The notes beneath the pieces were generated by a model that was not told the origin of the DNA, searched no databases, and saw only the letters and a program-made list of their open reading frames with translations. Shown here one piece after another: positions 44,734 through 55,718 of a stretch of DNA of 64,000 bases. A program made the position numbers and the translations under genes. The stretch lies in assembly GCF_002776525.5 (NCBI RefSeq), contig NC_045436.1, positions 48,715,313 through 48,779,312 of the forward strand. Reading direction: 5' to 3'. Each line of letters starts with the position of its first letter. The stretch's first letter is position 1. The stretch comes from Piliocolobus tephrosceles. Taxonomy: Eukaryota > Chordata > Mammalia > Primates > Cercopithecidae.

Positions 44734-44806
44734 AATTACTTTTGGTGCAAAAGTAATTGCTGTTTGGCCATTAAAAGTAATGGCAAAAACCACAATTACT
44801 TTTGTA
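44734..44806. mobile_element. MADE1 mariner-derived MITE
   Basis: The sequence is a near palindrome: 'ggtgcaaaagtaattgctgt' on one side and 'accacaattacttttg' on the other around 'ccattaaaagtaatgg'. This is the roughly 80-bp MADE1 element made by a Hsmar1 transposase. The outer ends are atypical: 'attacttttggtgcaaaag' at the left suggests a rearranged or doubled terminus. Confidence 0.9.
44744..44806 (+). ncRNA. Candidate miR-548-family hairpin
   Basis: MADE1 copies are the known source of the primate miR-548 family. Here the predicted 5p arm (44749-44769, starting AAAAGTAATTGC) can pair with the 3p arm (44784-44804, caaaaaccacaattac then ttttg) with a small bulge, and the loop has a short inner stem. 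Expression cannot be judged from sequence. I do not identify a specific annotated member. Confidence 0.35.
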
Positions 44807-45139
44807 TACATATATGTATACATGTAATGTATATGGATATTTGTATATCAATACATGTGCATGTAGTATATGATAGCAAGTTTTTATAAGTCTCTACTGC
44901 ATACAAAGTTACTTCATGTAGGCTTTTTTTTTTTTTGCTGAAACATTGTACAACATAAATTTAGCATTATTAGCCAGTTTTAGATATAAGGGAACAAAAT
45001 CAGAATTTAAGTTAACATGTCCAAAGTCATACCCTTAATTCAAATGTTTTTTCTTTTATACTATGGACCTTGTGGTCTCCATTCTCCATTCACTAGTATG
45101 CTTGTCTTAACCCTCCCTGCTAAACTGAAACTAAGGGGG
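44807..45139. other. (TA/TG)-rich then unrecognised
   Basis: An 18-bp palindrome (gtatacatatatgtatac) at about 44804-44821 opens a TATG-rich stretch. A (T)12 run lies near 44925-44936. Confidence 0.5.
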
Positions 45140-45149
45140 GTTATAGACT

Positions 45150-45446
45150 ATCTTTGTTTTTTTTATTTGAAACAGGGTCTCACTGAGTCATCCAAGATGG
45201 AGTGCAGTGGCTCACTGCAGCCTCAACTTCCTGGGCTCCAGTGATCCTCCTGCCTCAGCCTCCCAAGTAGCTGGGACCACAGGGGTGTGACACCACACCT
45301 GGCTAGTTTTTTTATTTTTATTTTTTGTCGAGATGAGGTTTTGCTATATTGTCCAGGCTGGGTTCGAACTCCTGGGCTCAAGTGATCCTCCCATCTCAGC
45401 CTCCCAAAGCGCTGGGATTACAGACTTGAGCCAACATGACCAGCAG
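45150..45446 (-). mobile_element. AluJo-like SINE, antisense
   Basis: An old antisense Alu, 'tttgaaacagggtctcactg' to 'ccaacatgaccagca'. Direct repeats gtta(t/c)agact at 45140-45149 and 45447-45456 flank it. Confidence 0.9.
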
Positions 45447-45456
45447 GTTACAGACT

Positions 45457-47424
45457 CTTATCTTTTACACTCTGAATGCTCAATAAATATTTCTCAGCTG
45501 GTCTGAAGGTAGGGAATTGTTACCATTGATTGTCCAAGATCAAGCTTCTTGTTCTACTCTTTCTCCCCATTCTTGCTACTACATTTGGCTAGTCTAAAAA
45601 ATAAAAAATGAATCTTTAAAAAAATAAATATTTCTTGAATTCTTAGGTATATTTAGCCCTCCAGGATTTTGTGTGCTATTTTATGGTGTACCTGTCTATT
45701 TGAATACTGAATACACCCTTTTGCCCTTTAAAATGGACTAGCATCTCTTTAGAAACAGAATAATAGTGCCAGATATGAAAGAGATCATCTCAGTAAAGAG
45801 TTAGTTGTTCTCTCTGAACTAGTAGAAGAAAGTAGAAAAATCAGCCACAGTATACTAGCTGAATAAACCTCCAAATGTGAAATTTTTAGTCAAATTAACC
45901 AATTTCCTGGTTGGTTAGAGGTGACTTCATCGTGCCTAGAAAGGTACTGATATTTAATAGACCCTTTAAAAATGTCGGCTTCATTAATTAATTAGTTGCA
46001 ACTACTAAATACCAAAGAAAGAAGTCAATTTGGCCAAATGTTTTAAATAATAATTCAGTTAAATTAAAAGACATTTATTTAAATTAATTTGTTGTTAAAG
46101 TGATAAGAATGAGTTTATCAGTCAAAACATCTGATCTACATGTAAACTCAAAAATGGTTTGAAAAAGATCATCTCATTCACAGCAAATACCCTTTCAAAA
46201 ATTGTTGACATGGTTTCAAGGTAAATATGGGACTTGCTCACATGTACACTTCAAGCATCATTAAAAGACATGAAGTTGACTTCACTTAGTTTTAGGAATA
46301 AAATTTTACTTTATAAAGTATTAATTTTTAAAAAGAAAACCAGATTTACCATTTGAATTATTTATGAAATCTGATTACCCAGACTACATTTCATTAGCTC
46401 ACTCTGACCTTTAGATTCTGTTGAATGCAGTGACTGTTGACGGAGAAATTTTTTGAAGCCAGGGGAGCATGTTTGAGTGAACTTAGTATTTACTATTCAA
46501 GTTCACAGACTATTCTAGAAGGAAAACAGCTGTCTAAGTATAGGGCAGAATTGATCAAAGATGTTACTGTCTTTTCTTAGTCTTTAACAAGGTGTGCAAG
46601 TGTGCCATTTCTCAAACACTTAAAATGTCACACGTTTTGAAAGTACACAAACTACATTTGTCAAAGGAAAGAAATCTAATTTCCATAATGTATGTAAGGT
46701 TTTCCAAATTTGCACAATGGAAACTCAATAGTCATTTTGCTATATGCTCACAAATTACCTATTTGAAACTATTCAAAACAAAGTATTTTTACTATGCTCC
46801 TATGGCATAGTGGGTCAATGGCATTTATTATAGGGTAAAAAGGAATGTTCCTATCTGCACTTTATTTAAATGCTTATATTCTCATTTATGCTTTGCTTAA
46901 AGTGAGGCATGCCAATGAGGTAGGACTTGTCTGCCCTTGTGATGAAGAACCACGTTACGCAGAGGAAAGACCTAGAGGCTTGGTGCAAGTATCTTTCCCC
47001 TAATCTCACCACCCTCAGGCAGGGATGCCAGCTGGCTTACATTCCCCTAGCTGCATCACGGAGCCTTCCAGAGATCAGAACCTGCTAGAATAGATAGGAG
47101 GGGTTACATTTTTTACTCTCTAGAATCAAGAATATGTTTCTTGAAGAAGGTGTGGCCTATATTTTAGGGTTAGATGACTAGCCCTAAACTATACTTTGGG
47201 AGAAAAAGTCTCCTCTTTAGGAACAAATATTTTCATCTCTAAATCTGGTTAGGAGTCTGATCTTTTTCGACAGAACAGAAAATGCTTTCATGCTGAAAAT
47301 GAAATCTTTGCTTTATTGCTATTTTCCTCATAAAACCTCTCCTACATGTCTATCTCTTGCCCAGAAACAGCTTGATAATTTCTTTCATTTTAATTTTTAT
47401 TTGTGAACATTTAATGTATTTATT
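45457..47424. other. Longest repeat-poor block (about 2 kb)
   Basis: AT-rich sequence with no Alu, L1, L2, MIR or LTR that I recognise. The frame at 46592-46810 has no domain. Confidence 0.5.
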
Positions 47425-47481
47425 AGAGATGAAGTCTTGCTCTGTTGCCCAGGCTGGAGTGCAGAAGTGCGATCATAGCCA
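47425..47481 (-). mobile_element. Alu 3' end fragment, antisense
   Basis: The text 'agatgaagtcttgctctgtt' then 'gcccaggctggagtgcagaa' ends abruptly after 'gcgatcatagcc'. Confidence 0.75.
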
Positions 47482-47884
47482 GGAACAGCTTTAAGATATT
47501 AGAAATATACTTATCACAGTGTACAAAAATTACAGCGATATTGCAAATTTCCTTTGCATGTGTTCTCACAATTTACTGTGGAACATATTTTCCTTATAAA
47601 ATACAGTACAGTAAAAATTTTAATTTACTACACTCAGGAATATATTAAGAGTACAATCTCGATTGTGAGAAAATAATAATAAAGGAAATTAAAGCCAAGA
47701 TAGGCTTAGACGTTGAGTTGTTGGTTAACCTCACTCACTAGCTCAGAGTTCATTCTCACAGGCCTCAGCACAAAAACAAACCACTGCCAATTATGTGCCT
47801 TCTGGTCAAAACAGTAAACTTTAAATGCTTGAAGAGAAGGATCAGCTGTATTTGTTTACAGGTCTATCAGCCAAACAAGATTGT
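47482..47884. other. No recognised feature
   Basis: I identify no repeat or gene here. Confidence 0.45.
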
Positions 47885-47990
47885 GAGTTCCAGGAAACCA
47901 GGGTGTGTGTCTTGTTTCCTGCACCCAGCACAAGGCCTGCCTCAAAATGAGGCTGCAATTGAATGAATGAATGAATGAATGAATGTTTAC
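47885..47990 (+). mobile_element. L2 LINE 3' end with (GAAT)n
   Basis: The text 'aaccagggtgtgtgtcttgt' and 'cagcacaaggcctgcctcaa' leads into six GAAT units at 47961-47985, the typical L2 terminus. Confidence 0.75.
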
Positions 47991-48264
47991 CTAGATGCTA
48001 GAGTAAGCACTCTTGGCTCTTCCAACTGCCATTTCTTACTGCTGACATTGTGATGTGTTTCTCCAGTGTTACTTCCAGAAAGCAAGCAGACAGGCAAGCT
48101 GGCACGCACCTCTGCGATCTTCTAGTGAGCAATAATGTCGTAGGTAGAAAATCCACCGCAAGTCTCCGAACTAGTCTTTTCCAATCACAGGTTTAACTAG
48201 GAGAAAATTCTGAGTGCCGAGAACCAACACCAGACTCGTTACGAGATGCACTGTTCCAGTTGCA

Positions 48265-48345
48265 CTGTTCAATTCAACATGCATTTTGTTAATACCTGCT
48301 GTGTTCCAGGCAGTGTGCCAGCTGCTTGGGATACAAAAGTAAATT
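48265..48345 (-). mobile_element. L2 3' end, antisense
   Basis: The text 'ttaatacctgctgtgttcca' then 'ggcagtgtgccagctgcttg' is antisense L2. Confidence 0.6.
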
Positions 48346-48349
48346 ATAC

Positions 48350-48412
48350 ATGAGAGAGAAAGAGAGGGAGAGGGAGAGGAAGAGAGAGACACAGAGAAAC
48401 AGAGAGAGGAAA
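48350..48412. repeat. (GA)n-rich tract
   Basis: Impure GAGA/GGGAGA sequence of about 60 bp. Confidence 0.85.
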
Positions 48413-49508
48413 TGGATAAATAGCAAAGAGCTAGTACTTCACTGTGGATCTAAGGGAGGCCTCTCAGAGGTAAAGAGGCTTGCGCTGAATATTTCAAGAT
48501 AGGATAGATTTATCAGGACAAAGAAATGTGGAAATGAAATTGATTATTGATCACTGATCATTGAGTAGAGGCAAGGAATGGAGAGTCAGCATGAAGAGCA
48601 GGGGTTTTGGCAGGTAGAGCAGCTCCATATCATGAGATAATAGAGGATGAGGAGGGAGTGTGGGAATGAGGCTTAGAGGAAGATGAGAGCCAGCTTGTGA
48701 GACCCTCATAGACGATGATAAGACTTCACTGGGAAAGCTGTGGTTAAACACTAATGGATTACAAGTAGAGCCCATTGCACCTATCTCAATTTCCATGAGA
48801 CCAATGATGACTCCTTTGACCTCTCTTTCCCTCATCCTTTACCTCTGTATGTTTCTTATGCATGCTGGGTGTCCTCTACCATGCTTTGGAAAGTACCATA
48901 AGCAAAATGATCGTCAGCTTAGATGATCTAGTCATCTCCTGCAGAGACTTTGGAAATGATTATATGAGACAAGACCACTTCCAGCACATTATGGCACAGT
49001 CTAGAATGTTTCAATAAAACCAAGGACATTCAGAGGGAGGATGCTGAAAGCATCCACAATGACATTCAAAATTTATGCCTAACAATTGACTTAATTCCAC
49101 CAAGATCCAAAGTGGAGAAAAGAAAAGGAAGTTCACTTGAAAACCAAGACAATTAACTCTTTCAGGACACTGCTTTATTTCACGAATTATCTTATTTTAG
49201 ATAATCTTGTACTGTCTGGAAGCCGTGAAATAAATGCGGACTTTTTGATTAAGTGTCCTCAGGTAATTGTTTTGGGTCCTAGGATGGGAAGGGGCAAGGA
49301 GTGGTGATGATAAAAAAGGAAGGCCACAAGTAATATTAGTTCCAGAGTTGATAGCAAACTTCTTTACCTCAACAGTCTCTTGTTCTAGTTCTTACTTCCT
49401 TACTTCCTTCTACGGGTGCTCCAAGGAGCACAACCTGAGGGCTGTTGGTGGATGAAAAAGCCAGGCTGATTCATGGTAGACTTGTGCTTTGAAGTTCACT
49501 TATGAGGT
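48413..49508. other. Largely unrecognised
   Basis: The first 300 bp ('aagggaggcctctcagaggt') may continue an old L2-like repeat. I identify nothing in the rest. Confidence 0.4.
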
Positions 49509-49932
49509 GTTATAAGCTCAACTATGTTTCCCCCAAATTCATATGCTGAAAGCTTAACACCCAATGTGACTGTATTTGAAGATAGGGCCTTTAAGGAGGT
49601 AATTAAGGTTAAATGAGGTCGTAAGAGTGGGGCCTTAATCCAATAGGACTGGTACCCTCATAAGAAGAGGAAGAGACACCAGATCTCTCTGTGCCTCTGT
49701 TTCTCTCCTCTCTCTCTCTCTCTTTGCACATGCACAGAGGAAAGATCATGTAAGGATACAGTAAGTAGTCACGATCTGCAAGCTAGGAAGAGAGGCCTCA
49801 TCAGAAACCAACACTGCTGGCACCTTGATATTGGACTTCTAGCCTTCAAAACTGTGAGAAAATAAATTTCTGCTGTTCAAGCCACCTAGTTTGTTATATT
49901 TTGTTATGACAGCCCCAGCCGGCTAAGATACA
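49509..49932 (+). mobile_element. MLT1-type MaLR solo LTR, full length
   Basis: It starts TGttataagctcaactatgt and contains 'gggcctttaaggaggtaatt', 'taatccaataggactggtac', a (TC)n at 49706-49724, 'ccttgatattggacttctag' and 'ctgtgagaaaataaatttct'. It ends 'ggctaagataCA'. Both LTR ends are intact, so it is a complete solo LTR. Confidence 0.88.
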
Positions 49933-49959
49933 TGAGATTTGAGGAACTTTTAAATTCTT

Positions 49960-50130
49960 AATTAGCCGGGCAAAGTGGTGCATGCCTGTGGTCTCAGCTA
50001 CATGGGAGGCTGAGGTGGGAGGATTGCTGGAGCCTGGGAAGTAAAGGCTGCAGTGAGTCATGATTGTGCCACTACACTCCAGCCTGGGTGACAGAACGAG
50101 ACCCTGTCTCAATCAGTCAATCAATCAGTC
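49960..50130 (+). mobile_element. Alu right arm, 5'-truncated
   Basis: It runs from 'attagccgggcaaagtggtg' to a tail replaced by (CAAT/CAGT)n at 50111-50130. aattctt at 49953-49959 and 50131-50137 is the target duplication. Confidence 0.85.
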
Positions 50131-50460
50131 AATTCTTCTCACTCCAGATCGTTGCTTCTGCAGTCTTCCTTTCCCAGTGGCAACCACTAGAAAATATTGC
50201 TATTAATATACTAGAATACAGACAGACAGATATAACTACCTTTTTATGTGAGTGAGGATGTTCCACATATATTGTCCTGAACTTTGATTGTTTTTAACTT
50301 AATGTTATTTCATATAAACTCATTTCATAGGAGATATATAGGCCTCATGTTTTAAAAGTTGTGTCTAATACAATTGATAAGGATCAGCATGATTTATATA
50401 ACTTGTGTTCTGTTGAAAGGACATTTAGATTTTTATTTTTATTTTTAGCTAATGTATGGG

Positions 50461-50788
50461 GTTTCTGTTGTTGTTGTTTGGTTTTTGTTTTGTTTTGTTT
50501 TTTTGAGACAGAGTTTTGCTCTTATTGCCCAGGCTGGAGTGCAATGGCACGATCTCAGCTCACCACAACCTCCGCCTCCTGGGTTCAAGTGATTCTCCTG
50601 CCTCAGCCTCCCGAGTAGCTGCAATTACAGGCGTGCACCACCATGCCTGACTAATTTTGTATTTTTAGTAGAGATGGGGTTTCTCCATGTTGGCAAGGCT
50701 GGTCTCAAACTCCTGATCTCAGGTGATCTGCCCACCTCAGTCTCCCAAAGTGCTGGGATTACAGGTGTGAGCCACCGTGCCTGGCCCC
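50461..50788 (-). mobile_element. AluS SINE, antisense, inserted next to an older Alu
   Basis: The repeat tgtatggg at 50453-50460 and 50789-50796 is its target duplication. Its tail is (GTT)n and (GTTTT)n rich. Confidence 0.92.
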
Positions 50789-50796
50789 TGTATGGG

Positions 50797-51103
50797 TTTT
50801 TTTTTTTTTTTTTTTTTTTTGAGCCAGAGTCTCACTCTGTCACCCAGGGTGGAATGCAGTGGTGTAATCTTGGCTCGCTGCAACCTCTTCCTCTGTAGTT
50901 CAAGAGATTCCCCTGCCTCAGCCTCCCAGGTAGCTGGGACTACAGGCACATGCCACCACACTTGGCTAATTTTTGTATTTTTAGTAGAGACAGAGTTTCA
51001 CCATGTTGGTTAGCCTGGTCTTGAACTCCTGACCTTAAGTGATCTGCCTGCCTCAGCCTCCCAAAGTGATAGGATTACAGGTACGAGCCACTGCACCCAG
51101 CTG
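50797..51103 (-). mobile_element. AluS SINE, antisense, with 3' readthrough tail
   Basis: A complete antisense Alu with (T)24. Its own target repeat aggacat(t/c)tag lies at 50418-50428 and 51104-51114, outside the younger Alu. The text 50429-50460 therefore belongs to its 3' end beyond the A tail. Confidence 0.88.
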
Positions 51104-51390
51104 AGGACATCTAGGTTCCTGCAATCTTTGTGCTTCAATACAAATGATTCCATAATAAAACATATGTGCAGTCATCTTTGGCACATACACAAGTATGTGT
51201 GTAAGATAAGTTCTTAGAAATGAGATTCTAACTCAAAAAATATTTTCATTTTTAAATGTTTTACTTTGTAGATATTACCAAATTCAGACACTCTTTCAAT
51301 TTTCATAAAGATCAGGAGGCATTTTGTTGGCTACATGGCTATACCTCTCCATAATGTCATTATCAAAGATCTTTCCTGAATAACTCCATA

Positions 51391-52041
51391 CATCTAATGC
51401 AATATAACAACACTCTTCCGAAATGTCCTTCTCACTTGACCTAGGGAATAATCCTAGAATGGTGGGTCACCAGCAAAGTCATCTAATATGCTGAACAAAC
51501 AGGCCTTCCCTCTGTTACTACCCATGGCCCTGGGTCCTTTTCTTCTTCACTCTGCTGCCACGGATATTATTTTGACTCAACTTTTCAGATTCTTCTTGGT
51601 TTCTACTAGGAATAGAAAAGAAAGGAAACAGAAATAGAGGACTGTATTTTATTATCCCACACTAGAGAATATGTTTACATTTCTTGAATAAGCTTTGGAG
51701 AGAGGAGATTATTTTTTTGAGGAAATGTTCAGTGTCTCCATGGACACTTTGAACACGGCTAGACTGCGTCAGAGGATAACATCAGGTTTGCTCAAGTGAG
51801 TCGAAGGTATTTTAGCTTTCTTTATTCTCTTAGAGGAGGGATAGCATAAGAAACTTTTGCACTTGTAAACTCTACCAAAACACATTAAAGTGTAAGGATT
51901 TTCCCAACGTTAGCTGGATATTTTTCCTAACAGAAGTAGATCTGCTAGATAAGTGAGAAATAAACTCTAATCAATTCTCACTAGCGTCATATGATATTTT
52001 AAACCACTAGAAATTTGGTATGGGGACCCAAAGTATAAAAA
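51391..52041. other. No recognised feature
   Basis: I identify no repeat or gene here. Confidence 0.45.
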
Positions 52042-52050
52042 TGTCAGGAG

Positions 52051-52359
52051 GCGGGTGTGGTGGCTTATGCCTGTGATCCCAGCACTTTGGGAGGCCGAGG
52101 TGGGCGGATCACTTGAAGTCAAGTGTTCAAGACCACCCTGGTTAACATAGGGAAACCCCATCTCTACTAAGAATACAAAAGTCAGCCTGGTGTGGTGATG
52201 AGTGCCTGCAATTCCAGCTACTTGGGAGGTTGAGGCAGGAGAATCACTTGAAACCGGGAGACAGTGGTTGCAGTAAGCCGAGATCATGACACTGCACTTC
52301 AGCCTGGACAACAGAGTGAGACTCTGTCTAAAAAAGGAATAATAAAAATAAAATGAAAG
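52051..52359 (+). mobile_element. AluS SINE with target-site duplication
   Basis: A complete Alu is flanked by tgtcaggag at 52042-52050 and 52360-52368. Confidence 0.93.
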
Positions 52360-52379
52360 TGTCAGGAGATTAGTTATTT

Positions 52380-52562
52380 ATGAAACTACCATACTACACC
52401 ATTTTTATTTCTATTTTTGTATATTATTTTATTCCTAACCACTAGCCTACTGGGGACTACACCATTTTATATAAGGGACTTGAACATCCACAAATTTGTG
52501 TATTCACAGGGTGTCCAGGGACCAGTACCTTACTGATATCAAGGGATGATTGCACCTACACA
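52380..52562. mobile_element. Tigger/MER2-like DNA-transposon end
   Basis: The text 'atataagggacttgaacatc' followed by 'cacaaatttgtgtattcaca' and 'caagggatgattgca' matches the terminal part of a Tigger-class element. The other end is not preserved. Confidence 0.6.
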
Positions 52563-52568
52563 CAAATG

Positions 52569-52569
<1 letters not shown>

Positions 52570-52599
<30 letters not shown>
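52570..52599. repeat. (CA)n microsatellite
   Basis: About 14 pure CA units. Confidence 0.95.
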
Positions 52600-52774
52600 C
52601 ATCATGTTGAAGCAGCCATAACCCAAAACTGGAGGTATGTTGTATCTGTCGTGAAAGAGCTAACCTCCTAACTGGGAGAGCAGAGAAAGATCTAGAAATT
52701 TATATCTTCCCTTCTACAGCACACCCATCACCAATAAAGAATAAAACTTGCTGGCAGGCTGGAAGCGTTCTTTT

Positions 52775-52919
52775 GTTTTGTCTTTGTTTTTTAATTTTTT
52801 AGAGATGAGATCTCACTATGTTGCCCAGGTTATTCTCCAACTCCTGGCCTCAAAGCAATCCTCCTACCTCAGCCTCCCGAGTAGCTGAGATTATAGGCAT
52901 GAACCACTATGCCCAGCTA
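52775..52919 (-). mobile_element. Alu left monomer (FLAM-like), antisense
   Basis: A single left-arm unit ('ttttagagatgagatctcac' to 'cactatgcccagct') follows a T-rich tail. The right arm is absent. Confidence 0.75.
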
Positions 52920-53844
52920 TGAAGAGGTCCTCTTGATTGGAAGAAGGGGAAGTCTCATCAGAAGGGTGTGGAGAGAGAACTCTAGGGCTATGTGGGGAGC
53001 TACCTGCATCTCAGTGGATCATCAGCTCCAAGAGCCAGGTGGGAGCTGAGATCATCCTGGCAGAGAAAGTCTGGCTGCCATTTGAGGGACAACCCTAAAA
53101 AGTGGGAGAATGTTCAGATGATGAGCAGCTAAAAAATCAAATACGCACTCTGAAAATCATGTACAGTACTCCCTTGGCAATGGAGGAAAATCAATTCCCC
53201 TGGCAGTACCATGGTTGACAAACCCATATTTGACAAGATAAAGCTATCACAGCAAGTAAGTTAGGGGAAAAATATTTAAAATGACTTTACATACCTATTT
53301 TTAACTGTACAAAGGAGTTCTAGAGGACCTCAGTTTTTCAAATATGTTGGATTCATGAAAACATTATGAAGCAGCTATTTTAGTAGGTGACCCTTCTGCT
53401 GTTTAGGAAACGTTGTTTGTGTTGTCAATTGCTGAATAGAGTTTACCACAGATTTTAGAAAGGAACTGTGCACCTCTTTTGAAGGGGGAAATTTAGAATC
53501 ATTTGCATTGTCCTCTACTTCAAGTTTGAGCAACATGCTGGGGTAATCACTGACCTTTCCACACACAGTTACGTTTCATCTCAGGGCCTGGTCTACAAAT
53601 ACATAAGTAAGTGGTACATAAACAGACCTCCCTCCGCCTGACCCCCTGGACCTGTCCATGTGCTCTAGGAGAAAGGCTGCATAATTGCAGTCCTGATCTT
53701 TAGTTTAACTCAGTATACATAAAGAGCACCAAAGATGTCCTTGGAATACAGATGGAAAGTCATGTTATCTCAGAATAGCACTTAGCCCAGGAATAAAGGA
53801 TGTCTCCTTATCCATATATGTTAATATGCACAGATTGATATGTG
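52920..53844. other. No recognised feature
   Basis: The text at 53168-53235 ('cagtactcccttggcaatgg') could be a worn Tigger-class end but is too weak to call. Confidence 0.4.
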
Positions 53845-53965
53845 GAAGGTCAGTTGTTAGTTCTAAGTGGTGATATTTTGAGGAATTTTGCTTTCTCTTA
53901 TGCTTTCCTCTTTTGCTCATTTTAATAACAAACATGATTTTTATAATCAGAAAATAGAACTATTT
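53845..53965 (+). mobile_element. L1M LINE 3' tip
   Basis: The text 'ttttataatcagaaaat' preceded by 'aataacaaacatga' matches an old L1 3' terminus. Confidence 0.5.
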
Positions 53966-54116
53966 TAATCTTGGAAAATCACATAACGATGTCACACATT
54001 GAAATTACTAAAATGCAATAAAAATACAGAGTCATATTGTCATGTTCCACCCAAAAAAAACCAGTGACAGACATTTTCACAAAACATATTATATGAGTCT
54101 GTAGAGAACCAGGTGC

Positions 54117-54230
54117 TGTCTTATTTCTTGGGGGAAATAATTGGTTACATTCTTTCTGGAGCAATGTATATCCTGTTTTATTTATTGGGGAAAATAATTG
54201 GTTTCATTCCTCCTGGAGCAATGTATGTCA
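54117..54230 (+). repeat. 57-bp tandem duplication (two units)
   Basis: Units 54117-54173 and 54174-54230 match at about 49 of 57 positions by eye without an indel. Both contain 'tggagcaatgtat'. As the period is a multiple of three, the chance frame 54113-54370 encodes a 19-residue repeat (…LGEIIGYILSGAMY / LGKIIGFIPPGAMY). Confidence 0.9.
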
Positions 54231-54303
54231 ATAACATTAAAAAACATATTCTAGATGGTCCAGAAAATCCACTTTTAGGAGTCTATACTAAGAAAATAAT
54301 TAG

Positions 54304-54625
54304 GCCAGATGCAATGACTCACCTCTGTAATCCCAGCCCTTTTGGAGGCCAAGGAAGGAGGATTGCTTGAGTTCAGGACTTCAAGACCAGCCTGGACAAC
54401 AGTGCAAGACCCTGACAATATAAAAAAAAAAATACAAAAAAATTAGCTGCGTGTGGTGGTATGTGCCTGTAGTCCCAGTTTCTCAGAGGGCTGAGATGGG
54501 AGAATCACTTGAGCCCAGGAGTTTGAGACTGCAGTGTGCTGTGTTCATATCACTGCATTCCAGCCTGGGGCAACAGAGAGAGACCCTGTCCCCCCCCCCC
54601 CCCCCAAAAAAAAAGAAGAAGAAAG
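54304..54625 (+). mobile_element. AluJ SINE with a C16 tract
   Basis: An old Alu is flanked by 11-bp repeats (54293-54303 and 54626-54636, one mismatch). The 'gtctc' before the A tail has become a run of 16 C at 54590-54605. Confidence 0.92.
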
Positions 54626-54639
54626 AAAAGAATTAGATA

Positions 54640-55215
54640 AATATACAAAGATACACAGTTAAATGTTCATCATAGATTTGTTTATAACATCTTAAAGATG
54701 CAAATAATTGTGGCAGATAAATGAAGGTACATCATATAATTAAATACACAGCCAATGTAATGATATAAATGTACATTTTTTAAAAATCTGAAAATATGTT
54801 CACAATATTGTTATGTAATAAAAGCAGTTACAAAAGTTATGTAGATTTGTTTGTTTTATTCTGAGATAGGATCTTGTTCTGTTACCTGGGCTAAAGTGCA
54901 CTGGTGCAATCATAGCTCGGTGCAGCTTTGAACTCCTGGGCTCAAGTGATCCTCCCATCTTGGCCCTCATAATTAGTATTACAGGTACATGAGACCACAC
55001 CCAACTAATTTATTTTTATTTTTTGTAGAGACAGTGTCTTGCTATGTTGTCCAGGCTCAATTACAAAAGTTTAGGTGTAGTATGAACTCTTTTCTGTTTG
55101 AGAAGAAAAACACTACATACATATAGATTTGGCATCTTTCCTTTTTGTTTATCTGTATTTTCAAATTTTTCTACAGTGAACATTATTTAGTTGTATAATT
55201 AAAAATAAAACATCA
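54640..55215 (+). mobile_element. L1M LINE 3' end, split by an Alu
   Basis: The text 'agttaaatgttcatcataga', 'atatgttcacaatattgtta' and after the Alu 'tatctgtattttcaaatttt' follows an old L1 3' end. Confidence 0.7.
54839..55060 (-). mobile_element. Alu, 5'-truncated, antisense, nested in L1M
   Basis: ttacaaaagtt at 54828-54838 and 55061-55071 flanks an old Alu that lacks most of the left arm. Confidence 0.88.
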
Positions 55216-55425
55216 GGAGGATTATTAATTGGAAATGTTTAAATTTGTAAAAATAGTTCATGTGCTCCCCTTACACAACACACACAAACACACATTTATA
55301 TATAGGTGGTTACTTGTTCCTGGTTCTAAGAAAGCCTGTATATCATCTGGCACCAGCTTCAAGGGGTTCCACTGGAGACTTAAACATAGCTACATAGGGT
55401 TGATTTAATAAAATGTAGTCTTTTC

Positions 55426-55718
55426 GTCGGGCGCAGTGGCTCACGCCTGTAATCCCAGCACTTTGGGAGGCCGAGGAGGGCGGATCACGAGGTCAGGAGA
55501 TCGAGACCATCTTGGCTAACACAGTGAAACCCTGTCTCTAATAAAAATACAAAAAATTAGCCGGGTGTAGTGGTGGGCGCCTGTAGTCCCAGCTACTCGG
55601 GAGGCTGAGGCAGGAGAATGGCATGAACCCGGGAGGTGGAGCTTGCAGTGAGCCGAGATCACGCCACTGCACTTCAGCCTGGGTGACAGAGGGAGACTCC
55701 GTCTGGAAAAAAAAAAAG
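55426..55718 (+). mobile_element. AluY SINE, intact, with perfect target duplication
   Basis: gtagtcttttc at 55415-55425 and 55719-55729 is a perfect 11-bp duplication. The body has Y-type 'agatcgagaccatcttggct' and 'gaatggcatgaacccgggag'. It keeps many CpGs and looks the least mutated Alu in the window. Confidence 0.93.

Larger units (their letters stand above)
50140..51390 (-). mobile_element. L1M LINE, antisense, split by nested Alus
   Basis: Flanks of the Alu pair rejoin as antisense L1 text: 'gttgaaaggacatttag' on the left with 'gttcctgcaatctttgtgct' and 'taagttcttagaaatgagat' on the right, then 'gtagatattaccaaattcag'. Confidence 0.7.

Noticed and set aside
53168..53235. Possible Tigger-class terminal repeat
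   Set aside because: Similarity is limited to the first dozen bases and no second end was found.
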